From contig JAFAAX010000202.1 in the NCBI GenBank assembly GCA_023426345.1, positions 1-6,954 of the forward strand: a stretch of 6,954 nt of DNA. The letters are read 5' to 3'. The stretch is from Actinomycetes bacterium (GTDB lineage: Bacteria; Actinomycetota; Actinomycetes; Actinomycetales; Actinomycetaceae). Below the pieces are notes generated by a model. The model saw only the letters and a program-made list of their open reading frames with translations, had not been told where the DNA came from and did no database searches. Position 1 is the first letter of the stretch, and every line of letters starts with the position of its first letter. The position numbers were made by a program, and so were the translations under genes. Of the stretch, positions 1-6,699 are shown piece after piece.

Positions 1-1
1 G

Positions 2-21
2 GGGCGGGGGGGGCCCCGCCC
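2..21 (-). terminator. GC hairpin, probable terminator of the exporter operon
   Basis: A perfect inverted repeat has arms GGGCGGGG (2-9) and CCCCGCCC (14-21) around a GGGG/CCCC loop. It lies 17 bases past the permease stop codon, which is where an intrinsic terminator for the minus-strand operon would sit. The window ends at base 1, so any U-tract following the hairpin on the minus strand cannot be seen. Actinobacterial terminators often lack a clear U-tract in any case. Confidence 0.5.
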
Positions 22-38
22 GGTCGCAGTCGCCCAGT

Positions 39-1640
39 CTAGGCCGCTTGGAGGTCCCGGCTCCGGAAGCGCCCGACGCCCAGGGCGACCAGTGCCGCGG
101 CCACCGCGGCCAGGACGAGCAGCGGCGTCCAGCTCATCGCCTCCTGGGGCAGTGACGGGGTCGCCTCCAGGGGCAGGACGTCGAGCACGCGCTCGGGCAG
201 GCCCAGGGTGAGCCCCAGCATCTCGACGAGCCAGGCGACCGCGAGGAGCACCCAGGTGAGGACCGTCGACCACCGCGGGAGCCAGCCGAAGACCAGGACG
301 GCGAGCCCGACGACGGCCATGAGCGCGGGCCAGAACGCCAGGGCCGCTCCCGTCAGGCGGAGGACCTGTCCGCCCGCGTCCGTGGACCGCCCGACCGCCA
401 GGCCGAGGAGCGCGCCGGAGACGGCGAGCAGGACGGCGGACCCGACGACGGGGACGGCGAGCCGTCCGAGGACCCAGTCCACCCGCGACATCGGGCGGGA
501 CAGCTGGGCCTCGCCCGCGCCGCCGGCCTCGTCGGCGCGCAGCACCAGGGTCGACTGGAGCGCGAAGGACAGGACGACCAGCGCGAGGATCCGGACCAGG
601 ACCGCGACCAGCGCGTCCGTCCCCGAGCCTCCCAGGCGGGCGCTGAGCGAGCCGCCGGCGTCGGACAGGATCCGGCCCATCGACGACACGACCGACCCGA
701 ACATCAGCGCGGCGACCACGCACGCGACGGACCAGCCGATGAGCGTCCCGCGGGCCAGCCGCACGGCCAGGCCGAGCGACGTCGACCACCGGGCCGGGGC
801 GTGGGGACGGCCCGGCCGGGCGACGATCATGCCGGCCCCGAGGTCCCGCCGCCCCTGCAGCCGCCAGGCGATCCCCAGGAGCATCGCCGCGAGCGCCACG
901 AGCAGCAGCAACGGCCACCCGTTCTCGCGTCCCCACGGCCGCACGAGCTCGGCCCACCCGAGCGGGCTCGCCCACTCCAGACCCGTCGGGCCGAGGTCGG
1001 CGATGACGCGCACGACGTAGAACACCCCGATGACGGCGCCGCCCATCGCGTTCGCGCCGCGTCCCGTGGAGGCGATCTCCCCGGTGAGGGCCGCGACCCC
1101 CAGGGCCACCCACCCGACGCCGGTGACGGACAGGCCGAACAGGAGCGACCCCGTGATCCCGGCGCCGTCCGGGTCCAGCCCCATGGCGACGCCGACGGCG
1201 GCGCTGGCGAGCCCGGAGAGCAGGCAGAGCAGCGCGATGACGGCCCATGCGGCGGCCGACGTGGCCCGCAGGCCCAGGACCCGGGAGCGCAGCAGCTCGG
1301 TGCGGCCCGCCTCCTCGTCGGCCCGCCCGTTGCGGGTGACCAGGAAGACGACGCCGAGAGCCAGACCGATGGCGAGCGTCATCCAGATCTTCGTCCACAC
1401 GGCCCCGCCCAGCGTCGAGGGGTCGTCGGCGACGCCCGTCAGCGCCCGCATGCCGGGGGAGGTGGCCAGTCTCGCGAAGTCGTCGAGGGATTGCTGGGTC
1501 GTGAACGTCTTCGAGTAGTAGTCGATGACGTAGGCGAACATGCCGACGACGAAGGCGAACCACGCGAGGAGGCGGCCCCCGTTGCGCCGCAGCACCAGGC
1601 GCAGGGCGGTGACCACGCCGGCGAGGGGTCCGGCGTTCAT
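39..1640 (-). CDS. ABC-2-type exporter permease (TnrB3/Rv1217c-like, 'exporter of polyketide antibiotics')
   Basis: This 533-residue polytopic membrane protein is the likely channel subunit of an efflux ABC transporter. Hydrophobic stretches suggest about 12 transmembrane helices in two sets of six, near residues 23-40, 80-101, 129-152, 162-186, 198-215, 242-260, 298-320, 342-366, 390-416, 430-452, 456-480 and 503-523. The halves look duplicated: RADEEAGRTELLRS (106-119) after helix 2 is echoed by RADEAGGAGEAQLSR (368-382) after helix 8. ASPLGWAELVRPWG (224-237) resembles a motif I associate with the actinobacterial exporter family annotated for polyketide antibiotics, whose members are about this length. 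The ATG overlaps the ATPase stop as ATGA, with a GGACGGGG purine tract upstream, so translational coupling is likely. It presumably works with the ATPase encoded just before it. The substrate cannot be read from the sequence; a hydrophobic drug or lipid is an inference. Confidence 0.9.
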   Translation of the reverse strand: MNAGPLAGVVTALRLVLRRNGGRLLAWFAFVVGMFAYVIDYYSKTFTTQQSLDDFARLATSPGMRALTGVADDPSTLGGAVWTKIWMTLAIGLALGVVFLVTRNGRADEEAGRTELLRSRVLGLRATSAAAWAVIALLCLLSGLASAAVGVAMGLDPDGAGITGSLLFGLSVTGVGWVALGVAALTGEIASTGRGANAMGGAVIGVFYVVRVIADLGPTGLEWASPLGWAELVRPWGRENGWPLLLLVALAAMLLGIAWRLQGRRDLGAGMIVARPGRPHAPARWSTSLGLAVRLARGTLIGWSVACVVAALMFGSVVSSMGRILSDAGGSLSARLGGSGTDALVAVLVRILALVVLSFALQSTLVLRADEAGGAGEAQLSRPMSRVDWVLGRLAVPVVGSAVLLAVSGALLGLAVGRSTDAGGQVLRLTGAALAFWPALMAVVGLAVLVFGWLPRWSTVLTWVLLAVAWLVEMLGLTLGLPERVLDVLPLEATPSLPQEAMSWTPLLVLAAVAAALVALGVGRFRSRDLQAA

Positions 1641-2557
1641 CGACGGGCCCCGTCCATCGGGGCGACGCGGTCGCCGTAGTGGCGCATGAACAGGTCCTCC
1701 AGGGTCGGCGGGGTGGCCGTCAACGAGGCGATCTCGAGCGTCGCCAGGCGCCCGAGGACCTCGGGGAGGTCGGTGTCGTCGACGAAGAACCGGTAGCGCC
1801 CGCCCTCGCCCGACAGGTCGTGGACGTCCGGGACGCGGGCGAGCCCGTCCGCGTCGCCGTCCAGCGTCACCGAGACCGCCGTGCGGGTGAGGTGGCGCAG
1901 GTCGGCCAGGGCCCCGGCCTCCACGGTCACGCCGTTCCGGATGATCGTCACGCGGTCCGCGAGCTTCTCGACCTCGTCGAAGAGGTGGCTGGACAGGAGG
2001 ACCGTGGCGCCGCGGTCGACGGCCTCGCGGACCGACTGGGTGAAGGCCTCCTCCATCAGCGGGTCCAGGCCCGAGGTCGGTTCGTCGAGGAGCAGGAGCT
2101 CGGCGTCGGTCGCCAGAGCCGCGACCAGCGCCACCTTCTTGCGGTTGCCCGTCGAGTAGGTCCGGGCTTTGCGGCGGGGGTCCAGCTGGAACCGCTCGAT
2201 GAGCCCGTCGAGCCGTGAGCGGTCCACCGGTCCGGACAGTCGCGTGAGGATGTCGAGGGCCTCCCCGCCGGTGAGGTTCGGCCAGAGGGCGACTTCGGAG
2301 GGCACGTAGGCGAGGCGCCGATGCAGGGCGACGGCGTCGCGACGGGGGTCTCCCCCGAGGACGCGGACCTGCCCGCCGTCGGCGCGCAGGAGTCCGAGCA
2401 GGATGCGCAGGGTCGTGGACTTGCCCGCGCCGTTCGGGCCGAGGAACCCGGTGACCTGCCCGGCGGGCAGGTCGAGGTCGAGGCCGTTGAGGGCGTGGAC
2501 GCGGCCGAAGGACTTCCGCAGATCTTCGAGGTGGACGGCGGATTCAGAGGGTGACAT
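1637..2557 (-). CDS. ABC transporter ATP-binding protein (TnrB2/Rv1218c-like)
   Basis: This 306-residue nucleotide-binding subunit would power the permease encoded directly downstream. Visible motifs are Walker A GPNGAGKST (40-48), a signature loop of the form YSTGNRKK (134-141) in place of LSGGQ, Walker B LLLLDEP (154-160), the D-loop SGLDP (162-166) and H-loop histidine 191. The YSxGNRxK signature is, as I recall, typical of the TnrB2/Rv1218c exporter ATPases. The expected Q-loop glutamine is absent: the segment reads AYVPSEVALWPNLTGGE (83-99). Residues from about 220 form a C-terminal accessory region ending in TPPTLEDLFMRHYGD, a pattern common in ABC-2 drug exporter ATPases. The ATG at 2557 was chosen because AAGGA lies 7 nt upstream; the frame stays open further upstream only as overlap with the regulator gene. 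It starts 28 nt after the tetR stop and overlaps the permease start by 4 nt, so the three genes form an operon. Confidence 0.95.
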   Translation of the reverse strand: MSPSESAVHLEDLRKSFGRVHALNGLDLDLPAGQVTGFLGPNGAGKSTTLRILLGLLRADGGQVRVLGGDPRRDAVALHRRLAYVPSEVALWPNLTGGEALDILTRLSGPVDRSRLDGLIERFQLDPRRKARTYSTGNRKKVALVAALATDAELLLLDEPTSGLDPLMEEAFTQSVREAVDRGATVLLSSHLFDEVEKLADRVTIIRNGVTVEAGALADLRHLTRTAVSVTLDGDADGLARVPDVHDLSGEGGRYRFFVDDTDLPEVLGRLATLEIASLTATPPTLEDLFMRHYGDRVAPMDGARR

Positions 2558-2564
2558 GGCACGT

Positions 2565-2569
2565 TCCTT
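2565..2569 (-). promoter_or_regulatory. Ribosome binding site of the ABC ATPase
   Basis: AAGGA on the minus strand sits 7 nt before the ATG at 2557. It fixes that start over the longer open frame, which runs back through the regulator gene. It begins 7 nt after a strong stem-loop. Confidence 0.75.
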
Positions 2570-2576
2570 GGGTGCG

Positions 2577-2597
2577 CCGGCGGGATCACCCCGCCGG
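2577..2597 (-). other. Stem-loop across the tetR stop codon, ahead of the ATPase ribosome binding site
   Basis: Perfect 8-bp arms (2577-2584 and 2590-2597, CCGGCGGG/CCCGCCGG) enclose a 5-nt loop holding part of the tetR TGA stop. No U-tract follows, so full termination is unlikely. It could act as a partial attenuator or an mRNA-stability element separating regulator from pump expression. In such GC-rich DNA it may also be chance. Confidence 0.45.
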
Positions 2598-3290
2598 GGG
2601 ATCGGAGGGAGTGCCGGACTGCGACGGTGCGTCGGACGGGTCCCCGGTGTCCGCGAGGAAATGCTCGAGCATGTCCGGCGAGGAGAGCAGCCCCTCGGTG
2701 TACAGCTCGAGCATCGGGAGGACGAAGTCGCCATCGCGGGCCAGCAGGCCGCGGGTGAACTCCTCCGGGGTGGTCCAGGTCTGGGTGAGGAACTGCATGA
2801 GCACGGCGCCCATCGCGCTCTGCGCGAAGTAGCGGACGCGCGCCTCGGGATCCCGGGAGGGCCGGATCAGTCCGGCCTCCTCGTAGGCGGTGAGCACGTC
2901 GCGGACCTGGTCCGTGAGCCTGTCCAGGAAGAGCTGCGCGGAGCGGCCCCCCGAGCTCACGGCGCGCATGACGTAGACCGTGAGCACCGCCTCGTCGTGG
3001 GTGACGTCGCGCAGGCGCTCGGCGGCGCCCTCGGGGATGTCGGGGATGGCGCCCGTCTTCACGGACGCGTACCGCCGAAGGACCTCGTCGTCGCACTCGC
3101 GCCGCAGGGCGTCCTTCGATCCGAAGTGGTGGGTGATGAGCGCCGGGGACACCCCGGCGCGCGTCGCGATGTCCCGGAAGGACGCGCGGAATCCCGAGGC
3201 GGCGAACGACTCGATCGCCGCGTCGCGGATCTGCGCCCGGGCGGTGAGGTCTGCGGCCCGCCGTCCTCCGGGGACCGGAGCTGTACGCAC
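2586..3290 (-). CDS. TetR-family transcriptional regulator of the exporter operon
   Basis: This 234-residue protein has an N-terminal TetR DNA-binding domain. Helix 1 begins near ARAQIRDAAIESFAASGF (17-34), and the helix-turn-helix is SFRDIATRAGVSPALITHHF (37-56), followed by GSKDALRREC. The helical remainder (about 60-205) would be the ligand-binding and dimerisation domain and is not recognisable in detail. The tail (about 212-234) is rich in Asp, Pro and Ser and is probably disordered. It is the first gene of the operon with the ABC ATPase and permease, as Rv1219c is with Rv1218c-Rv1217c, so it most likely represses the pump and itself until a ligand binds. The chosen start is GTG at 3290: the best promoter places transcription initiation at 3290-3291, giving a leaderless mRNA. 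GTG at 3308 (240 residues) is the alternative, but it would lie upstream of that transcription start. Neither has a convincing Shine-Dalgarno sequence. Confidence 0.9.
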   Translation of the reverse strand: MRTAPVPGGRRAADLTARAQIRDAAIESFAASGFRASFRDIATRAGVSPALITHHFGSKDALRRECDDEVLRRYASVKTGAIPDIPEGAAERLRDVTHDEAVLTVYVMRAVSSGGRSAQLFLDRLTDQVRDVLTAYEEAGLIRPSRDPEARVRYFAQSAMGAVLMQFLTQTWTTPEEFTRGLLARDGDFVLPMLELYTEGLLSSPDMLEHFLADTGDPSDAPSQSGTPSDPPAG

Positions 3291-3316
3291 GACCAGGATG
3301 TTAGTCACGCGTACAG
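3281..3316. promoter_or_regulatory. Inverted repeat, probable TetR operator
   Basis: Perfect 8-bp arms CTGTACGC (3281-3288) and GCGTACAG (3309-3316) are separated by 20 bp. After two mismatches the symmetry resumes for three more bases on each side (GAC/GTC). The repeat encloses the -10 box and the predicted start site of tetR, so a bound dimer pair would block transcription. It also reaches the first codons of the gene. TetR proteins commonly bind such palindromes next to their own gene; binding by this particular protein is inferred. Confidence 0.7.
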
Positions 3317-3327
3317 CCCCGTGTCCA
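3298..3327 (-). promoter_or_regulatory. Promoter of the tetR-ABC exporter operon
   Basis: The -35 box TGGACA (3322-3327) matches five of six bases of TTGACA. An 18-bp spacer follows, then the -10 box TAACAT (3298-3303), which fits the actinobacterial TANNNT pattern. Transcription would begin around 3290-3291, exactly at a GTG codon in the tetR frame. No other candidate operon promoter was seen between ileS and tetR. Confidence 0.6.
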
Positions 3328-3347
3328 CCGCCGCCGCCCGGGCGTGT

Positions 3348-3389
3348 CGCCGGGAGGGGCCGGCTCCCTATCGGGAGGCCGCCCCGGCG
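3348..3389 (-). terminator. GC-rich palindrome spanning the ileS stop codon, possible terminator
   Basis: Nested arms can form a long hairpin: CGCC (3348-3351) with GGCG (3386-3389), GGGGC with GCCCC, and an inner CTCCC (3364-3368) with GGGAG (3373-3377) around a TATC loop. The ileS TAG lies in the apical part. No U-tract follows on the minus strand. It would separate ileS transcription from the tetR promoter, which starts 20 bases further on. Termination function is inferred from position and stem strength only. Confidence 0.35.
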
Positions 3390-6300
3390 ACGCTGACCTG
3401 CGCGGACAGCGCGTCCGCCTCCTCGAGCGCCACCGACACCGCCAGCGTCTCGTGGGCGATCATGTCCTGGAAGGCGCGGACGTCGTCCACGTGGTCGGCG
3501 GGCACGCCCAGCACCAGGTCGATCCGGTCGGCGATGTGGAGGCCGTCCGCCTTGCGCTGGTCCTGGACGACGCGCACGACGTCGCGGGCATAGCCCTCCG
3601 CGAGGAGCTCCGGGGTGAGCGCGGCGTCGAGCACGACGAACGTGCCCCCCGCCAGGACGGCCGCGACCTGGCCCTCCGCCGCGTCGACCTTGGTCGCCGC
3701 CTGGAACTGGTCGCCCGACAGCGCCACGGGGGCGCCCTCGTCGAGGACGCCGGGGAAGACCACGGACGTCCCGTCCTCGGACATCTCCCACTCCCCCGCC
3801 TTCTGGGCCCGGAACAGCGCCGACGTCAGCTTGCGGACGGTGGGCCCGAAGGCGCGCGGGTTGAGGGTCAGCTCCCGGTGGACCGCCAGGCCCGACTCCT
3901 CGGGCGTCTGCAGTCGGACGGCCTTGACGTTGACCTCGGAGGCGATGAGGCGGGCGAAGGGCGCGAGCGCCCCCGACTGCTCGGAGACGACCGCCATCTG
4001 GGCCAGCGGCTGGCGCACCCGCAGGCCGTGCGTCTTGCGGAGGCTGTGGGCCGCCGAGACGACCTCGCGGACCTCGTCCATGGCGGCGACCAGCGCGTCG
4101 TCGGCCGCCGCGTCCGGCAGGGCCGGCCAGTCGGCGAGGTGGACGGACTCCCCGCCCGTCAGCCCGCGCCAGATCTCCTCCGCCAGCAGGGGCAGCAGCG
4201 GGGCCGCGACCTCCATGAGGGCGACGAGCGCCGTGTACAAGGTGTCGAACGCGCGGGCGTCCTCGTCCCAGAAGCGCTGGCGCTGCGTGCGCACGTACCA
4301 GTTCGTCAGGATGTCGACGTAGTCGGAGACCCGCTCGCAGGCGCCGACGATGTCGTAGGCGTCGAGGTCGGTCCGCGCCCCGTCGGCCAGGGACTTCGTG
4401 TGCGCCAGCAGGTAGCGGTCCATGACGTCCAGCCCCCCGAGCGCGTCCCCGGCGTCCAGGTCGAGGCGCGCCGCCTCGTACCCGGCCCCCCCGCGGCAGG
4501 CGCCGGCGTAGAGCGTGAAGAAGTGGTAGACGTTCCAGATCGGCAGGAGCACCTGGCGGACCGTGTCGCGGATGCCGTCCTCGGTGACGATGAGGTTGCC
4601 GCCGCGCACGACGGGCGAGCTCATGAGGAACCAGCGCATCGCGTCGGAGCCGTACTGGTCGAAGACGCGGGCGACGTCGGGGTAGTTGCGCAGGGACTTG
4701 CTCATCTTGCGTCCGTCGTCGCCCAGGACGATGCCGTGGGAGACGCAGTGGGTGAACGCCGGCCGGTCGAACAGGGCGGTCGCCAGGACGTGCAGGTTGT
4801 AGAACCAGCCGCGCGTCTGGCCGATGTACTCGACGATGAAGTCGCCCGGGTAGTGGTGCTCGAACCATTCGCGGTTCTCGAAGGGGTAGTGGACCTGCGC
4901 GAAGGGCATCGACCCGGAGTCGAACCACGTGTCGAGCACCTCCGGGACGCGCCGCATCATCGACCGCCCCGTCGGGTCGTCCGGGTTGGGGCGCACGAGC
5001 TCGTCGATGGTCGGGCGGTGCAGATCCTGGATGTCGACGCCGAAGTCGCGGCGCAGCTCCTCGAAGGACCCGTAGACGTCGACGCGCGGGTGCGCGGGGT
5101 CGTCGGACTTCCACACGGGGATCGGAGAGCCCCAGAAGCGGTTGCGCGAGATCGCCCAGTCCCGGGCGTTCGCCAGCCAGTTGCCGAAGATCCCGTCCTT
5201 GATGTGGTCGGGCACCCAGGTGATCTGCTGGTTGAGCTCGACCATGCGGTCGCGGAACTCCGTGACGCGCACGAACCAGGAGGACACCGCCTTGTAGATC
5301 AGCGGACGGCGGCAGCGCCAGCAGTGCGGGTAGGAGTGGGTGTAGGAGGCCACGCGGACCAGCACGGGGCGGTCCGCCGGGTCGCGGCGGGCGAGGTCGC
5401 CGGTCCCCTCCCGCAGGTCGGCGATGATCAGCCGGTTCGCGTCGAAGACCTGGACGCCCCGGTACTCGGGGACCTCGGCCGTGAACTTCCCGGCGTCGTC
5501 CACGGGGACGACGGGGCGGATGCCGGCGGCGGTGCAGACGCTCATGTCGTCCTCGCCGAAGGCGGGGGCGATGTGGACCAGGCCGGTGCCGTCCTCGGTG
5601 GTCACGAAGTCGCCGGCCAGGACCGTCCAGCCGCGGGCGCCGGGCGCCGCGCCCTCCCGGCGCCGCTCGGGCGTGTCGAAGTAGTCGAACATCGGGGTGT
5701 AGGAGCGCCCGACCAGGTCGGCGCCCATCAGGCGCTCGACGACCTCGGGGTCCTCGCCCAGCTCCCTCGCGTAGGAGGGGACCAGGGCCTCGGCCAGGAT
5801 GACCCGCTCCCCCGCCAGCGGGCCCTGCGCGGGGCGCACCGCGACGTAGTCGATGTCCGGCCCCACGGCGATCGCGAGGTTGGAGGGCAGAGTCCACGGC
5901 GTCGTCGTCCAGATGAGGGCCAGTTCCCCCGTCTCCAGGCGCACGCCGACCGTTACCGTCTGGTCGGTGCGGTCCTGGTAGACGTCGTCGTCCATCTTGA
6001 GCTCGTGGTTGGCCAGCGGCGTCTGGTCGTGCCAGCAGTAGGGCAGCACGCGGAAGCCCTCGTAGATGAGGCCTTTGTCGAACAGCGTCTTGAACGCCCA
6101 GATCACGGACTCCATGTAGGAGGGGTCCAGCGTCTTGTAGTCGTGCTCGAAGTCGACCCAGCGGGCCTGCCGGGTGACGTAGTCCTGCCATTCCTTCGTG
6201 TACGTGAGGACGCCGGTGCGGGCGGCCTCGTTGAAGGCCTTGACGCCGATCCCCCCGGGGCCCTCGATCTGGGACTTGTCGGTGATCCCGAGGATCCGCT

Positions 6301-6622
6301 CGGCTTCGAGCTCGGCGGGCAGGCCGTGGGTGTCCCAGCCGAAACGGCGCTCCACGTGGCGGCCCCGCATCGTCTGGTAGCGCCCCACGACGTCTTTGAC
6401 GTAGCCGGTGAGCAGGTGTCCGTAGTGGGGCAGGCCGTTGGCGAAGGGCGGGCCGTCGTAGAAGACGAACTCGTTGTCGCCGTTGCGCCCCGTGGGCCGC
6501 TGCTCGACGGACTTCGCGAACGTGGCGTCGGCCGCCCAGTAGGCCAGCGTCTCTCGCTCCATGTCCGGGAAGGACGCGGCGGGCTGGACGTCGCCGTCGC
6601 GGTGGCGGGGGTAGGTGCTCAT
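3368..6622 (-). CDS. ileS: Isoleucyl-tRNA synthetase, eukaryotic-like IleRS2 type
   Basis: This 1084-residue cytoplasmic class Ia synthetase charges tRNA-Ile with isoleucine using ATP and hydrolyses mischarged Val-tRNA-Ile. The Rossmann catalytic core carries the HIGH-box variant GLPHYGH (63-69) within FYDGPPFANG, and KMSKS at 639-643. The inserted CP1 editing domain shows WTTTPWTLPSN (238-248) and GTGLVHIAPAFGEDD (345-359). Other family blocks are SYPHCWRC (430-437), WFDSGSMPFAQ (566-576) and EYIGQTRGWF (598-607). The anticodon-binding and C-terminal helical regions follow from about residue 690. The PHYGH box and the C-terminal architecture without an obvious zinc finger indicate the IleRS2 clade, as in mycobacteria. 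The ATG at 6622 is supported by GAGGA 4 nt upstream and by alignment of the N-terminus with the family. A longer open frame reaches back into the riboswitch and is not used. Expression is probably set by the T-box leader. Length is normal and nothing is broken. Confidence 0.98.
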   Translation of the reverse strand: MSTYPRHRDGDVQPAASFPDMERETLAYWAADATFAKSVEQRPTGRNGDNEFVFYDGPPFANGLPHYGHLLTGYVKDVVGRYQTMRGRHVERRFGWDTHGLPAELEAERILGITDKSQIEGPGGIGVKAFNEAARTGVLTYTKEWQDYVTRQARWVDFEHDYKTLDPSYMESVIWAFKTLFDKGLIYEGFRVLPYCWHDQTPLANHELKMDDDVYQDRTDQTVTVGVRLETGELALIWTTTPWTLPSNLAIAVGPDIDYVAVRPAQGPLAGERVILAEALVPSYARELGEDPEVVERLMGADLVGRSYTPMFDYFDTPERRREGAAPGARGWTVLAGDFVTTEDGTGLVHIAPAFGEDDMSVCTAAGIRPVVPVDDAGKFTAEVPEYRGVQVFDANRLIIADLREGTGDLARRDPADRPVLVRVASYTHSYPHCWRCRRPLIYKAVSSWFVRVTEFRDRMVELNQQITWVPDHIKDGIFGNWLANARDWAISRNRFWGSPIPVWKSDDPAHPRVDVYGSFEELRRDFGVDIQDLHRPTIDELVRPNPDDPTGRSMMRRVPEVLDTWFDSGSMPFAQVHYPFENREWFEHHYPGDFIVEYIGQTRGWFYNLHVLATALFDRPAFTHCVSHGIVLGDDGRKMSKSLRNYPDVARVFDQYGSDAMRWFLMSSPVVRGGNLIVTEDGIRDTVRQVLLPIWNVYHFFTLYAGACRGGAGYEAARLDLDAGDALGGLDVMDRYLLAHTKSLADGARTDLDAYDIVGACERVSDYVDILTNWYVRTQRQRFWDEDARAFDTLYTALVALMEVAAPLLPLLAEEIWRGLTGGESVHLADWPALPDAAADDALVAAMDEVREVVSAAHSLRKTHGLRVRQPLAQMAVVSEQSGALAPFARLIASEVNVKAVRLQTPEESGLAVHRELTLNPRAFGPTVRKLTSALFRAQKAGEWEMSEDGTSVVFPGVLDEGAPVALSGDQFQAATKVDAAEGQVAAVLAGGTFVVLDAALTPELLAEGYARDVVRVVQDQRKADGLHIADRIDLVLGVPADHVDDVRAFQDMIAHETLAVSVALEEADALSAQVSVAGAASR

Positions 6623-6626
6623 GGTG

Positions 6627-6631
6627 TCCTC
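6627..6631 (-). promoter_or_regulatory. Ribosome binding site of ileS, sequestered by the T-box
   Basis: GAGGA on the minus strand lies 4 nt before the ATG. Its AGG (6628-6630), together with CAC (6632-6634), can pair with CCTGTG (6649-6654), leaving one bulged G. That pairing strand overlaps the 3' arm of the T-box antisequestrator, so the two folds exclude each other. Confidence 0.7.
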
Positions 6632-6651
6632 GTGTCGTGTGTTCCACCCAC

Positions 6652-6694
6652 AGGGACGACTCCCGGCGCCCGCCGGGACCCGCGGTACCACCCC
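6652..6694 (-). promoter_or_regulatory. T-box antisequestrator with enlarged apical hairpin
   Basis: Helix A1 pairs GGGG (6694-6691) with CCCT (6655-6652). The seven-base bulge TGGTACC (6690-6684) would receive the tRNA acceptor end. Helix A2 pairs GCG (6683-6681) with CGT (6658-6656). Instead of a short loop, the A2 tip holds an additional stem TCCCGGC/GCCGGGA (6678-6661) closed by a GGGC tetraloop. Confidence 0.75.
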
Positions 6695-6699
6695 GCTTG

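Noticed and set aside
208..1679. Several plus-strand open frames opposite the permease
   Set aside because: Ser/Thr/Arg/Pro-rich translations with no motifs, no ribosome binding sites, and complete overlap with a well-supported membrane protein gene.
2586..6647. The tetR frame stays open back through all of ileS, suggesting a 1353-residue fusion protein
   Set aside because: The part overlapping ileS is a low-complexity Arg/Pro/Gly-rich frame shadow. The tetR promoter and domain boundaries place the real start near 3290.
6620..6691. A longer ileS starting at GTG 6691
   Set aside because: This start lies within the T-box motif itself. The ATG at 6622 has a proper Shine-Dalgarno sequence and gives a family-like N-terminus.
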